Part shown: piece by piece, positions 7,410 to 15,635 of the stretch | How positions within the stretch are numbered: the first letter of the stretch is position 1 | Layout of the letters: each line of letters starts with the position of its first letter | From: a virus | Virus record (IMG/VR): IMGVR_UViG_3300047625_000012 | Location: 1 to 64,000 of that record | Reading direction: 5' to 3' (one strand) | DNA: 64,000 nt | Notes under the pieces: model-generated | What the model saw: only the letters and a program-made list of their open reading frames with translations | What the model was told of the DNA's origin: nothing | Databases searched by the model: none | Program-made: the position numbers and the translations under genes

Positions 7410-8379
7410 AACCGGCTTCAGCAAGGTCAAGGCCTGGCGGTTTTGCAACAAGCTGTATGAATTCAGCGTGATCCGCAATCTGCAGCCCCGCCGCCGTGCG
7501 GCTCCGCTGCTGCGCGGGACCATCCTGCACGAGATGCTTGCGGCCCGGGACATGAAAGGCCATGCCGCAGCTGTTGCGGTATACGTCGACTACCTGGAGA
7601 AGTATGGCAAGCTGTTCGAAGAAGAACGCGAGTTCTACGGCGAGCACTTCATGGAAGATATCTGGCGGATCTATCGGGGGTATCTGCGTACCTACCCGGA
7701 CGGGACTGCTCTGACATGGAAAGTACGCGCCACCGAAGGACGGGTACAGACGCAGCTCACACCGAAGATCCTGTTCGAGGGGCACTATGATCTGCGCGTG
7801 TTCTCGAACGGCAGGGAGTGGCTGGTAGACCGGAAATCGCACAAGGTGATCCCGACCGCAGAAGAACGCTTCAACAATTTCCAGCTGCTCCTGTACGCAG
7901 AAGCCTGGAACCGGGAGAACGAAGAGAAAGTCGACGGAATCATCTGGGATTACATCCGCACCAAAGCGCCTACGATCCCCGAGGTGCTGAAAGCCGGTAC
8001 CGCCCTGACCCGCCGTGCGGACTTGGACACAGACCTCTATACGTACCGTAAAGCGATCCGGGATAACGGGTTCGACGAGGACGGCTACGCGGTATACCTG
8101 AAGGAGCTGGCGAAGCGGCCACCCGACCGGTTCTACGCCCGGGTGCCTCTGCCGATCCCATCGAAGCAGATGACAAAAACCGTGGTCGAGGAGTTCACGC
8201 AGACGGCTGAGATGATGCGGACCGCGAAGCACTTCCCCCGCAATGCGACGTACCAGTGCAGCCGCTGCGACTTTTTCAAACTCTGCAACGCCGAATTATC
8301 TGGCATTAACGCTAATTTTGTGGAACGATCCGACTATGAGCAACGTCCGGAAGATATACGCGATACCGAAGCCGCCTGA
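7378..8379 (+). CDS. Cas4/RecB-like PD-(D/E)XK nuclease with Fe-S cysteines
   Basis: 333 residues from ATG 7378; a GTG at 7402 is an alternative start. RGTILHEML (residues 46-54) holds the conserved histidine of RecB-family nucleases. D138 and D151-R-K153 form the metal site. C23 together with C294, C297 and C303 gives the four-cysteine layout that holds an iron-sulphur cluster in Cas4/AddB-type nucleases. It probably resects DNA ends for recombination together with the Sak4-like ATPase and DUF669-like protein downstream. Confidence 0.85.
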   Translation: MRGSGFQTVFKTGFSKVKAWRFCNKLYEFSVIRNLQPRRRAAPLLRGTILHEMLAARDMKGHAAAVAVYVDYLEKYGKLFEEEREFYGEHFMEDIWRIYRGYLRTYPDGTALTWKVRATEGRVQTQLTPKILFEGHYDLRVFSNGREWLVDRKSHKVIPTAEERFNNFQLLLYAEAWNRENEEKVDGIIWDYIRTKAPTIPEVLKAGTALTRRADLDTDLYTYRKAIRDNGFDEDGYAVYLKELAKRPPDRFYARVPLPIPSKQMTKTVVEEFTQTAEMMRTAKHFPRNATYQCSRCDFFKLCNAELSGINANFVERSDYEQRPEDIRDTEAA

Positions 8380-8572
8380 TACGCAACCCCGTTGGGAGCG
8401 CTACGCCGAAAAGATGCTCGACGCAATGTGTTTTGCAATCACTTACTGGCTTACCTTCGGCGGGTGTTTCGTAGTAGCGTGGCTCCTGTCGGTTCCACCA
8501 CAGTACACGCTGCTGGCCCTGATCCTCTGGATGGTATTCCCCCGCAAAAACGAAAATGAAAAAGTTGACTAA
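8336..8572 (+). CDS. Small membrane protein, two TM segments
   Basis: 78 residues from ATG 8336, inside the end of the nuclease gene. After a polar N-terminus come two hydrophobic segments (about residues 30-50 and 52-68) and a short KNENEKVD tail. It overlaps the start of the Sak4-like gene. It resembles a holin in layout only; its position among recombination genes makes that unlikely. Confidence 0.55.
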   Translation: MSNVRKIYAIPKPPDTQPRWERYAEKMLDAMCFAITYWLTFGGCFVVAWLLSVPPQYTLLALILWMVFPRKNENEKVD

Positions 8573-9350
8573 AAAGCCCGCGCGTTCCATCGAAGATCGC
8601 ATCCAGCCTCTGTCCGAGGTTGATCGCAACGTCGCTGTTCTATGTTACGGTGACCAGAAAACCGGTAAGACCGTTTTCGGATGCTCATTCCCCAAGCCGC
8701 TGCTCCTCATCGACATCATGGAGCGCGGCACGGATTCTGTCATCGACGTAGCTGATGTTGACGTGGTCCACGCGGGCAGCACGGGCGACATGGAAGACCT
8801 GTATTGGCACCTTGAGGGTAAGACCCGGTACAAGTCCGTGGTGCTGGACCAGATGACCGGGTTGCAGAATCTCGTGATCCGCGAGATGAAGGAGAAGCGC
8901 AACCAGCGCTCCGACGACGTATTCTCGCAACGCGCCTACGGACAGCTGGGGGGCTGGATGACCCAGTGGATACTCAACTACAGTCTGCTGGTAGACCACG
9001 GCTACAATGTGTGCTTCCTGTCGCACCAGAAACGTATCGAGGCGCAGGAAGAGGACGACGACCGGCTGGCGCCTGAAGTCACCACGGCGCTGACGGGCTC
9101 CATCACGAATTTCCTGCTGGGTGCGGTGAGCGTGATAGGTAACCAGTTCATCCGCGAGAGCTACGACAAAAAGACCAAAGAGACCGAGATGCAGTACTGC
9201 ATGCGGCTGGTCTCCGGGTTCTACCGCTGCGGCATCCGCCGCCCGGTGAGTGCGGGTCCGGTACCGGAGTACGTCGTGAACCCCACCTACGACAAGATCA
9301 TGAAACTGTCCAAAGGCGAGTCACTGGCTCGGAAGGTCAAAAAGCTGTGA
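8556..9350 (+). CDS. Sak4-like RecA-fold ATPase
   Basis: 264 residues. A Walker A motif GDQKTGKT lies at residues 32-39 and SVVLDQMTG provides a Walker B-like acidic strand. Size, motif layout and context match the phage Sak4/AAA_24 ATPases, RecA-fold proteins that promote single-strand annealing with a cognate single-stranded-DNA-binding protein. A DUF669-like protein, the usual partner, follows four genes later, and a Cas4/RecB-like nuclease precedes it. Confidence 0.85.
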   Translation: MKKLTKKPARSIEDRIQPLSEVDRNVAVLCYGDQKTGKTVFGCSFPKPLLLIDIMERGTDSVIDVADVDVVHAGSTGDMEDLYWHLEGKTRYKSVVLDQMTGLQNLVIREMKEKRNQRSDDVFSQRAYGQLGGWMTQWILNYSLLVDHGYNVCFLSHQKRIEAQEEDDDRLAPEVTTALTGSITNFLLGAVSVIGNQFIRESYDKKTKETEMQYCMRLVSGFYRCGIRRPVSAGPVPEYVVNPTYDKIMKLSKGESLARKVKKL

Positions 9351-9616
9351 GCCGCTGGGACTACGCCCCTTTGCACGAGGCGCTTCACATCCCGGTAGGG
9401 CAAGTCCCGATCCAACCTACTACACCTACGGAGATGCGCAAGGCGATCGTAGAGGCGGGTCACCGCAGCAGCCCTTGGATACGTAGGGTATTCATCGAAG
9501 CGGATCTGCTGGGACTCAGTGGGGAGGATAGATACGTCCTGCTGGCGTTTCACATGCTGCTTGAGTGTGAGCGACGCCAGTGCCGAGACCTCGACGAAGT
9601 GATGCTGAAGCCATGA
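9347..9616 (+). CDS. Hypothetical protein
   Basis: 89 residues from a GTG overlapping the previous stop as GTGA. Mostly alpha-helical, with no membrane segment and no motif I recognise. It is coupled on both sides (its stop overlaps the next ATG), so it belongs to the recombination operon. Confidence 0.6.
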   Translation: MSRWDYAPLHEALHIPVGQVPIQPTTPTEMRKAIVEAGHRSSPWIRRVFIEADLLGLSGEDRYVLLAFHMLLECERRQCRDLDEVMLKP

Positions 9617-9951
9617 CAGCTTGCATCTTCAGGGGCGGTTGCGCCTACAGACCCGAATGCATTGATTACTGTCAGCACGTAGAGCGGACTTTCAATATGA
9701 GCAACATCAACAAAGTCTCCAACGAACTCTCCCTGGTCACGGTGGTCATGCCCCTGGTCCGAATTCTGGCGGATACCCGGCTGTCGTGGGCGGAACGCGA
9801 GAAGGTCTCCATGGCTATCTGCGTGACGCATCAACAGTGGACTGCGTTGGAGAAAGAGCGCCAGCTCCATCAGCAAGCCCAGGCGTCCGGCCAGCAAACT
9901 CAGAACGGCGGCACCGGCACGTTGAACCGACCACAGTATGATATCGGCTGA
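9613..9951 (+). CDS. Hypothetical protein with N-terminal cysteines
   Basis: 112 residues from ATG 9613 (ATGA overlap). The first 20 residues hold four cysteines (C4, C9, C16, C20) that could bind a metal; the middle is helical, and the tail is low-complexity and rich in Q, G and T. Function unknown. Confidence 0.55.
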   Translation: MTACIFRGGCAYRPECIDYCQHVERTFNMSNINKVSNELSLVTVVMPLVRILADTRLSWAEREKVSMAICVTHQQWTALEKERQLHQQAQASGQQTQNGGTGTLNRPQYDIG

Positions 9952-10183
9952 TTTATACAACACCATGAGTTTTACCTCTGTGACGATCTGCGATGGGTGT
10001 AAACAGAAATCCGACGGATTGTCGGCGGGCTGGTTCGAGCTGTCGACTTCGTCGGTTATTGTTTTTACCGTCAAAGATGAAGTGATTGGCGGCCCGAACA
10101 ACCCCTTAAAACAACTGAAAGGCCCGTTGCATTTCTGCAGTTTGAAGTGCTTCGGAAGGTTTTTAGGCCCAATCAATCCATGA
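9938..10183 (+). CDS. Small zinc-ribbon-like protein
   Basis: 81 residues from ATG 9938, or 72 from ATG 9965. A CDGC pair near the N-terminus and FCSLKC near the C-terminus could form one zinc site (CxxC...CxxxC). The first 27 bases of the longer form are nearly repeated at the start of the next gene (9938 versus 10180), so the region may be regulatory rather than coding. Function unknown. Confidence 0.6.
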   Translation: MISADLYNTMSFTSVTICDGCKQKSDGLSAGWFELSTSSVIVFTVKDEVIGGPNNPLKQLKGPLHFCSLKCFGRFLGPINP

Positions 10184-10206
10184 TACCGGCTGATTTATCC
10201 AACACC
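9938..10206 (+). repeat. Two copies of a 27-base direct repeat at gene starts
   Basis: The segment beginning ATGATATCGGCTGATTTATA at 9938 recurs at 10180 as ATGATACCGGCTGATTTATC, and both continue into CAACACC. Three bases differ. Each copy begins at an ATG that overlaps the previous stop and ends near a second in-frame ATG. The pair could encode similar N-termini, act as a translation-control leader, or be a recent local duplication. Confidence 0.6.
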
Positions 10207-10230
10207 AACCAAAGGAGCGAACAGTACCCC

Positions 10231-11010
10231 ATGGCAATCAAGAAACCCGCCCGACGCAAAAAGGGCAACGTCACCACTCTCGACTTCGCAGGCGTCAAGT
10301 CCGGCGGCACGATCCCTGACGGCCGCTACAAAGCCAAAATCATCGAGGTCAGTCAGGAGGAAGGTCAGGACTCCGGTGAGCCCTACATGAGTCTCACCTG
10401 GGAAATCACCTCTGAGAAGCGCAACGGACGTGAGGTGCGGTTCGATAACTACTCGCTGCAGCCGCAGGCACTCTGGCGCGTCAAGAGCCTCCTGGAGGCG
10501 ATGGAAGTCGAGGTACCGGACGGAGAGCACGAAGTCGACTGGGACGAGATGGTCTCGGACGAAGCCGAATGCATCATCGAGTTGACGGGAGAGAAGAACA
10601 GCGAGGGTAAGACTTATGCCCGTGTTACCGGGCATTACCCGCTGGAGGACGGCAACACCGTCGACGATGAGGAGGACGAGAAGCCTGCACGACGGAAGAA
10701 ACCGGCCAAGGATGAGGATGACGACGATGACGAACCGCCGAAGCGCCGGGGCAAACCGTCCAAAGACGATGATGACGATGAGCCCCCGAAACGCCGGGGG
10801 CGCAAAGACGAAGACGACGATGATGACGCGGACGACAGGCCTGCGCGGAACAAGAAGATCAAAAAGGGCGCTGAGGTGAAGTTCAAAAACGAAAAAAACA
10901 AATTCGTTACCGGCACCATCGAAAAGATCGACGGAGACCAGGCGACTGTGGTCACCGACCAGGATGACGCCTACGAGATCGACGTTGAAGAATTGACTGT
11001 CGTCGGCTGA
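10231..11010 (+). CDS. DUF669-like single-stranded-DNA-binding partner protein
   Basis: 259 residues from ATG 10231 (AAAGGAG upstream, though spacing is long); ATG 10180 in the same frame is possible. Residues 18-145 have the pattern of phage DUF669 proteins (IPDGRYKAKIIEV, then SLTWEIT, and FDNYSL). There follow alternating acidic runs and PPKRRG blocks (about residues 150-212) and a C-terminal KOW/Tudor-like segment (EVKFKNEKNKFVTGTIEKI). DUF669 proteins usually accompany Sak4 as the strand-binding partner. The charged linker probably gives flexible protein-protein or DNA contacts. Confidence 0.7.
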   Translation: MAIKKPARRKKGNVTTLDFAGVKSGGTIPDGRYKAKIIEVSQEEGQDSGEPYMSLTWEITSEKRNGREVRFDNYSLQPQALWRVKSLLEAMEVEVPDGEHEVDWDEMVSDEAECIIELTGEKNSEGKTYARVTGHYPLEDGNTVDDEEDEKPARRKKPAKDEDDDDDEPPKRRGKPSKDDDDDEPPKRRGRKDEDDDDDADDRPARNKKIKKGAEVKFKNEKNKFVTGTIEKIDGDQATVVTDQDDAYEIDVEELTVVG

Positions 11011-11120
11011 TCGAACCAGGCGCGCTACCCCTACGCACTATACGCCCGTCCATGTCCTGCAGAATGCCGCGTACAAGCCGGCGGGATATTCGGAGTGGTG
11101 CGTAGGGGTAATTCGAGACT
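11011..11120 (+). repeat. Intergenic region with a perfect 13-bp inverted repeat
   Basis: TACCCCTACGCAC at 11026-11038 is repeated as its exact reverse complement at 11098-11110, with a 59-base loop that holds further GC-rich pairing (GCCGC and GCGGG-type segments). A TCGAA/TTCGA pair lies outside the arms. This is the only gap over 100 bases in the left block and precedes the helicase. It is not a simple terminator because there is no T-run. It may be a protein-binding site, leader structure or replication element. Confidence 0.6.
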
Positions 11121-12467
11121 ATGAAACTACGTCCGTACCAGGAAGAATGTGTCGTCAAAGCCCTTTCCCTCATGCGGGATGGCGGAGGCTTCGGAATATG
11201 GTTGGAACAGCGCACAGGGAAGACGGTCACTGCGATAAAAATCGCGGACACAGTGCAACCAAAACACCTCTGGATAGTGTGCCCCAAAGCCGGCGGCGCA
11301 GCTCCTGAAGTCTGGTGGCGCGAGATCGGCAAATGGATGAAGGACCACCACGGACTTGATGACACGCAGATCCGGGTGATGAATTACGAGCAGTATGTCA
11401 GCAAGCGTCTCGCACTTTACAAGGAAGCCAAAACCCTCAGCGACCTGATGATCATCGGGGATGAGCTGCATTACATCAAAAGCCGCGGTGCGTCCCGCTC
11501 GCGTGTTGTGCGGCGCCTGGGGAAGTACGCCCGCTGGCGCCTGGGACTAACCGGAACTCCGATCGCACAGGGGATTCAGGATGCGTGGTCGTTGTTTGAT
11601 TTCCTGGACCCTGAAATATTCGGTCGGTTCGATAATCTGTATGAGGACCCCAAGCGTAAAAAAGGGCTCATCGAAGAAGGCTTCGAAGAACGTTATCTCG
11701 TCCGGGGCGGCTACAAACAACACGACGTAGTCGGGTTCAGGAACGAGAAAGAGTTCTATCGCAAGTTCCACGCGCACAGCTACCGTAAGACCCTGCGGGA
11801 GGCGCGCGACAAGCCCCTCATGATCAAGTACACGCAGATTCCCGTAGAGCTGAAGAAGAAGACCAGGGCCGCGTACGAGGAGCTGAAACACGACCTGATT
11901 ACCGAGGTCAATAAGACCAAGATCAAGGTCAAGAGCGTGCTTGCCAGCCTCATCAAACTCCAGCAGGTTACCGGCGGCAGTGTGCTGGTCGCATCCGAAC
12001 AGGAAGGCGAGAAGCCTTCGTTGTTGGATATCAGCCGGGAGAAGATCCACCAGCTGACAATCTCAGTCCGGAAGATCCCCGCAGGGGAGAAGTTCATCGT
12101 CATAGCGCGGTTCATCCACGAGATCGACCGCATTGCGGCCGAGCTGCGCCGCATGGGGTATCACACGGCGGTCGTGCGCGGCGGGGAGCCCTACGACGGT
12201 AAGTTCAAACAGGACTGCATCGTCATGCAGATTCAGTCCGGTATCGCCGTCGATATGTCCAAAGCCAATCACATCTTTTTCCACAGCATCGACTTCAGTT
12301 ACCTCAATTTCGAGCAGTCCCGGTTCCGCATCCTGGATTTCGAGAAGCCGGTGGGTCACTATTACTTCCTTAACGCTATGGACACCATCGACGAGGACAT
12401 CTACACTGCGGTGACGCGCAAGAAAAAAGTCGCAGAGCTGATCTGCGATACATACAGGACGAGTTGA
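11121..12467 (+). CDS. SF2/SNF2-type DNA helicase
   Basis: 448 residues. LRPYQEE at the N-terminus is the Q-like motif of SNF2 helicases. RTGKT (residues 31-35) is motif I, DELH (114-117) is motif II and GLTGTPI (142-148) is motif III. The second RecA lobe carries a QSRFRILDF motif VI-like segment near the C-terminus. It likely unwinds or translocates on DNA during replication or recombination. It is shorter than cellular SNF2 proteins but typical for phage versions. Confidence 0.9.
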   Translation: MKLRPYQEECVVKALSLMRDGGGFGIWLEQRTGKTVTAIKIADTVQPKHLWIVCPKAGGAAPEVWWREIGKWMKDHHGLDDTQIRVMNYEQYVSKRLALYKEAKTLSDLMIIGDELHYIKSRGASRSRVVRRLGKYARWRLGLTGTPIAQGIQDAWSLFDFLDPEIFGRFDNLYEDPKRKKGLIEEGFEERYLVRGGYKQHDVVGFRNEKEFYRKFHAHSYRKTLREARDKPLMIKYTQIPVELKKKTRAAYEELKHDLITEVNKTKIKVKSVLASLIKLQQVTGGSVLVASEQEGEKPSLLDISREKIHQLTISVRKIPAGEKFIVIARFIHEIDRIAAELRRMGYHTAVVRGGEPYDGKFKQDCIVMQIQSGIAVDMSKANHIFFHSIDFSYLNFEQSRFRILDFEKPVGHYYFLNAMDTIDEDIYTAVTRKKKVAELICDTYRTS

Positions 12468-12469
12468 CT

Positions 12470-12901
12470 ATGAAAGAAATACAACGGTATCACTACGTAG
12501 ACGATGGCGGCCCGTTCCCGTTGGCCACGTCACCCAACGGCACGGGGTGCCGGTGGTCGGATGTCGAAGCGCTCCAGAAAGAGCTGGTGGAGACTACCGC
12601 CAAAGCCCTTGCTGCGGTGTGGTTGATTCCCGAGGATCAGAACATCGCGGGGTTGAAGGATCTGTACGACGAAGCGCGACGCACTCTCATGGGGGGAGAC
12701 AAGAAGACGATTGCGAAGCTGCAGGACGATCTACGGTATGCACAGGAGGCATATCAGCATGCAGTCCGGCCCGAACGTCCGGGTATCAACATGGTGTATG
12801 GAGTAAACCCCAAAAATCCTGATTTACGTACTGTGCTGATGCTGACAGTTGTGCATCGGGATACCAACGGGGGTTTAGTCGTCGAGGTACAACTGCCGTG
12901 A
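12470..12901 (+). CDS. Hypothetical protein
   Basis: 143 residues from ATG 12470, just after the helicase stop. Soluble, with a helical middle (about residues 25-95) and a beta-rich C-terminus. No motif recognised. Its stop overlaps the GTG of the next gene. Confidence 0.6.
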   Translation: MKEIQRYHYVDDGGPFPLATSPNGTGCRWSDVEALQKELVETTAKALAAVWLIPEDQNIAGLKDLYDEARRTLMGGDKKTIAKLQDDLRYAQEAYQHAVRPERPGINMVYGVNPKNPDLRTVLMLTVVHRDTNGGLVVEVQLP

Positions 12902-13248
12902 CCGTGCGCAAGATAACTGACTTACGCAGCCGGGTCCGTAAGATAGTGAAATCCCGCCTGGGGCTGCGTGACTCTGGAGAAGTGTTATCGCCAGAAGAGA
13001 ACAACGCCGCCGAAATTCTCAAGAAAGAGCCGAAGCCGCAACGTCATCTGACCTACGCACTTACAAAGCCGCGTGTCGTTATCGGGTACGTGACACTGAC
13101 GCAGCTCGCGGCGGAGCGCGGCATGCAAGCCCAACTAGCGCGGATCTACATGAACCGTGCGGGAATTAAGAAACCCTTAGAGGGTTGGCGCTGGCTTGCG
13201 ACTGCACGAGCGCTCAAAAAGGTACGCAAAGCGTTGGGGTTGCTATGA
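12898..13248 (+). CDS. Small basic protein, unknown function
   Basis: 116 residues from a GTG that overlaps the previous stop. Strongly basic at both ends, with a central segment (TLTQLAAERGMQAQLARIYMNRAGI) that could be a helix-turn-helix: two helices with a turn followed by basic residues. DNA binding is plausible but not shown. Confidence 0.55.
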   Translation: MTVRKITDLRSRVRKIVKSRLGLRDSGEVLSPEENNAAEILKKEPKPQRHLTYALTKPRVVIGYVTLTQLAAERGMQAQLARIYMNRAGIKKPLEGWRWLATARALKKVRKALGLL

Positions 13249-13499
13249 CTCTCAACCGGCTCTGCAAGATTTTAGAAGAGCTGCGTGCGGAGAACGGGCG
13301 TTGCCGAGTCAGCATCGCGAAGGAGTCATTCCGAGACAACCGTGAGAACGATGGATGTACTATTCTCATGGTCTACGGGGTAGACGTTCGATGGATCAAC
13401 GATGCGGATGATGATGGAGGCACCGCTGTCAACAAAGACGGCTCCGAACGGGGACGCACGACTGTGATTCTCTTTGGAGACTCGTATGAGCGAGGCTAG
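13245..13499 (+). CDS. Hypothetical protein
   Basis: 84 residues from ATG 13245 (ATGA overlap). A basic helical N-terminus is followed by an acidic, glycine-containing middle (NDADDDGG) and a short beta tail. No family recognised. Confidence 0.55.
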   Translation: MTLNRLCKILEELRAENGRCRVSIAKESFRDNRENDGCTILMVYGVDVRWINDADDDGGTAVNKDGSERGRTTVILFGDSYERG

Positions 13500-13914
13500 C
13501 TTCTGGAAGTACCTCGTGAAGCTCCTCCCGAAAGCGGGGCACTATTCCCGCATCGAAGCGCCGGACACCGCTGTGGGGTTCCCGGATGTCCATTATACTT
13601 ACGAGGGACAAAGCGGTACCATCGAACTCAAGGATGCGAAGCGTCCCGGCGCCAAATACCCCTTCAGCGGTCAAAGCGGACTGCGTCGGAGCCAGCTCAC
13701 GTGGATGACACAGGAGTGTGATGCCGGCGGCGCCGTGTTTCTCGCACTCCAATGTTATGACCGCGTGTACATCCTGAAAGCGGATCTGTATTTCGATGAG
13801 CTGCACCGCATGACCGAGGAGCAGATTGCCCGGGTCGCTTCGATGCACTGGGTGAAACGCTCTTCAGATGTACTGTTGACCGAGCAGTTAGAGAATCTGT
13901 TGTACACCCCATGA
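13486..13914 (+). CDS. PD-(D/E)XK endonuclease (VRR-NUC/resolvase-like)
   Basis: 142 residues from ATG 13486. D34 in GFPD and E47-L-K49 make the PD-(D/E)XK catalytic core, and a following GLRRSQLTWMTQE segment with a GGAVFLAL strand fits the VRR-NUC/Holliday-junction-resolvase-like phage nucleases. It probably cuts branched or flap DNA during replication or recombination. The helicase gene lies three genes upstream. Confidence 0.8.
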   Translation: MSEASFWKYLVKLLPKAGHYSRIEAPDTAVGFPDVHYTYEGQSGTIELKDAKRPGAKYPFSGQSGLRRSQLTWMTQECDAGGAVFLALQCYDRVYILKADLYFDELHRMTEEQIARVASMHWVKRSSDVLLTEQLENLLYTP

Positions 13915-14162
13915 TTCTACCCGTCCCCCGCCTGGTGTTTGTCCCCTTCGAGTGGAACGGCGCGAAGTGGGTCAAGCGGGATGACATCCCCCGGTTCAAG
14001 GAACCCGAAGAGGCGCTACAGTGGGCGTGGGCCAACCCGGAGGCTCTCACCCGGGATGGAAAGCCTGTTTACTGGCAGTGGATCGAGTGCCACGAGCCTG
14101 AATTCATCAAGGAGTTCCTGCGCGGGGTAGGTACTCCTGAGTGGTTGACCCTGAAGCACTGA
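13911..14162 (+). CDS. Hypothetical protein
   Basis: 83 residues, ATGA-coupled to the nuclease. Rich in tryptophan and proline (PFEWNGAKWVKR at the start, TPEWLTL at the end). Looks like a small folded domain; family not recognised. Confidence 0.55.
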   Translation: MILPVPRLVFVPFEWNGAKWVKRDDIPRFKEPEEALQWAWANPEALTRDGKPVYWQWIECHEPEFIKEFLRGVGTPEWLTLKH

Positions 14163-14199
14163 CATGAACTGACACAGGATATACGAAAGGAAACACTCC

Positions 14200-14565
14200 A
14201 TGAAGACTGCCATACTCGCCTGCCTGCTGACTCTTTTCGCCTGTCCTGCGTTCGTCAGCGCGACCAACACCTGCTACGCCGCCCGGCTATACGTGAATCT
14301 GCCCGCCGAGGCCGCCGGCCACAACCTCCACCTGAGTCTCTACGACTTCACGGGCGATGGAACAAAGCGCCATGTGGTAGACGTACTCACTCAAGGCTCC
14401 TTGACCGTGGAGTATGCTCTGCACTGGTCAGATGTCTGGGAAGTGGGCCTGACACTAGCCGATGGTGAGATCGTGACGGGGCAGCTCACGGTCCCGGCCG
14501 AGACACAGTGCTGGTCCGCGACCAACGCGCCGGTCTACGTGCTGGACCTCTCAAACGCGACGTAG
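14200..14565 (+). CDS. Exported protein with signal peptide
   Basis: 121 residues. The N-terminus has a lysine, a hydrophobic core (AILACLLTLFACPAF) and a VSA cleavage-type site near residue 21, so it is likely exported by Sec. The mature part is beta-rich and ends VYVLDLSNAT, with two cysteines (C25 and C108) that could form a disulphide in the periplasm. An exported early phage protein may act on the envelope, for example in superinfection exclusion; that is inference. It has its own AAAGGAA ribosome site. Confidence 0.65.
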   Translation: MKTAILACLLTLFACPAFVSATNTCYAARLYVNLPAEAAGHNLHLSLYDFTGDGTKRHVVDVLTQGSLTVEYALHWSDVWEVGLTLADGEIVTGQLTVPAETQCWSATNAPVYVLDLSNAT

Positions 14566-14570
14566 CAGCA

Positions 14571-15635
14571 ATGAGCGACCGGACCTCAAAGGATGTCGTA
14601 TCTCTCTTCAACGCTTGGTATAAAAAAGCGCATTGGAGAACTGGTCCCGGCCCGGACGCCCGCGAAGGGTTTGAGGCTGGATATGCCGCAGGGAATTCAC
14701 GGGATGAGACCGCAGAGGGACGGAGCCACTTACACAACGCCCTGAGATGTTTGGAACTGAAAGACGGCGAATCTTTTCGCGTCCAAGTTAAAGAAGGAGA
14801 TGGTGAACAGTTTTGGTACTCACTTGCGCGAGCTTTCGAGACGAATCGAGGTTTACCGGTCGAGACGGCAGCGCCTCTGGCGACTGCATTGGCTCGCAAG
14901 GTCTATGTCACGTCAGAGCGGCACCTATCCGGGTATCGGCTCATCCTGGGGTTCGAGACGCTCTCCGATGTGCAAGCGGCTCATACAGAAGTCACACACA
15001 TAGGCTCATCGGAGGAACCGTCTGTAGCTCCAACCCCAGAGCACGCCAAGACCAGCACTTACATCACTATCGTCTGTGACGGATGCGGCGCCCGCGCAGA
15101 CCTTCCACGAGCCGGACGTGAAGGCGTACCGCATGAGACGCCGACCTCAAATGAGCGCGTATCAGACGACGCCCTTCGTCAGCAGCTCACTTACTGGCGT
15201 GAGCGGCGCGACAGCATGGGAGTGCAACTCGCGGCGCTGCTTTTCGAGCTTCAGGAGTCGCGCTCACACAAACGTGTCGTCACGCACGCACTCGGGGCTA
15301 TAGCAGGCGGCGATATCTATCCGCAAAAGCTGGCACGTGAGGCGCTCGATCTGATGCGACAACCGGTCGAGACGAACGGTCGCCTATGGACTCAAGCAGA
15401 GTGGACACTGAAAAACAAGCAGGTTGATGAGCTGGAGATTGAACTCAGACGCTATAAGAAGGCTCTCCAGACCGCAAACGGTTTCCTCATCATGAACAAC
15501 CTGGAGCCGGTGAAGTTGGAATACTCATCGGAGGAACCGGAAGTGCGCATTCCCGGGAATCCTGACAGTCCGGCGACGACCTATGGAACACCGTTGAAAG
15601 CCTCAGCGGTTACTGAGGACCCGCCAGAGGCATGA
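14571..15635 (+). CDS. Hypothetical protein with one CxxC and coiled coil
   Basis: 354 residues from ATG 14571. The N-terminal 150 residues are mixed helix and strand. VCDGCGARADLP near residue 173 is a zinc-knuckle-like CxxC that recalls the small protein at 9938. The C-terminal half has helical, coiled-coil-prone segments (KNKQVDELEIELRRYKKAL). It ends the rightward block and overlaps the convergent virion gene by 26 bases. Confidence 0.6.
   Translation: MSDRTSKDVVSLFNAWYKKAHWRTGPGPDAREGFEAGYAAGNSRDETAEGRSHLHNALRCLELKDGESFRVQVKEGDGEQFWYSLARAFETNRGLPVETAAPLATALARKVYVTSERHLSGYRLILGFETLSDVQAAHTEVTHIGSSEEPSVAPTPEHAKTSTYITIVCDGCGARADLPRAGREGVPHETPTSNERVSDDALRQQLTYWRERRDSMGVQLAALLFELQESRSHKRVVTHALGAIAGGDIYPQKLAREALDLMRQPVETNGRLWTQAEWTLKNKQVDELEIELRRYKKALQTANGFLIMNNLEPVKLEYSSEEPEVRIPGNPDSPATTYGTPLKASAVTEDPPEA

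Noticed and set aside
8336-8572. Calling the early two-TM protein a holin
   Set aside because: It lies among recombination genes and a better holin candidate is coupled to the endolysin at 30560-30913.
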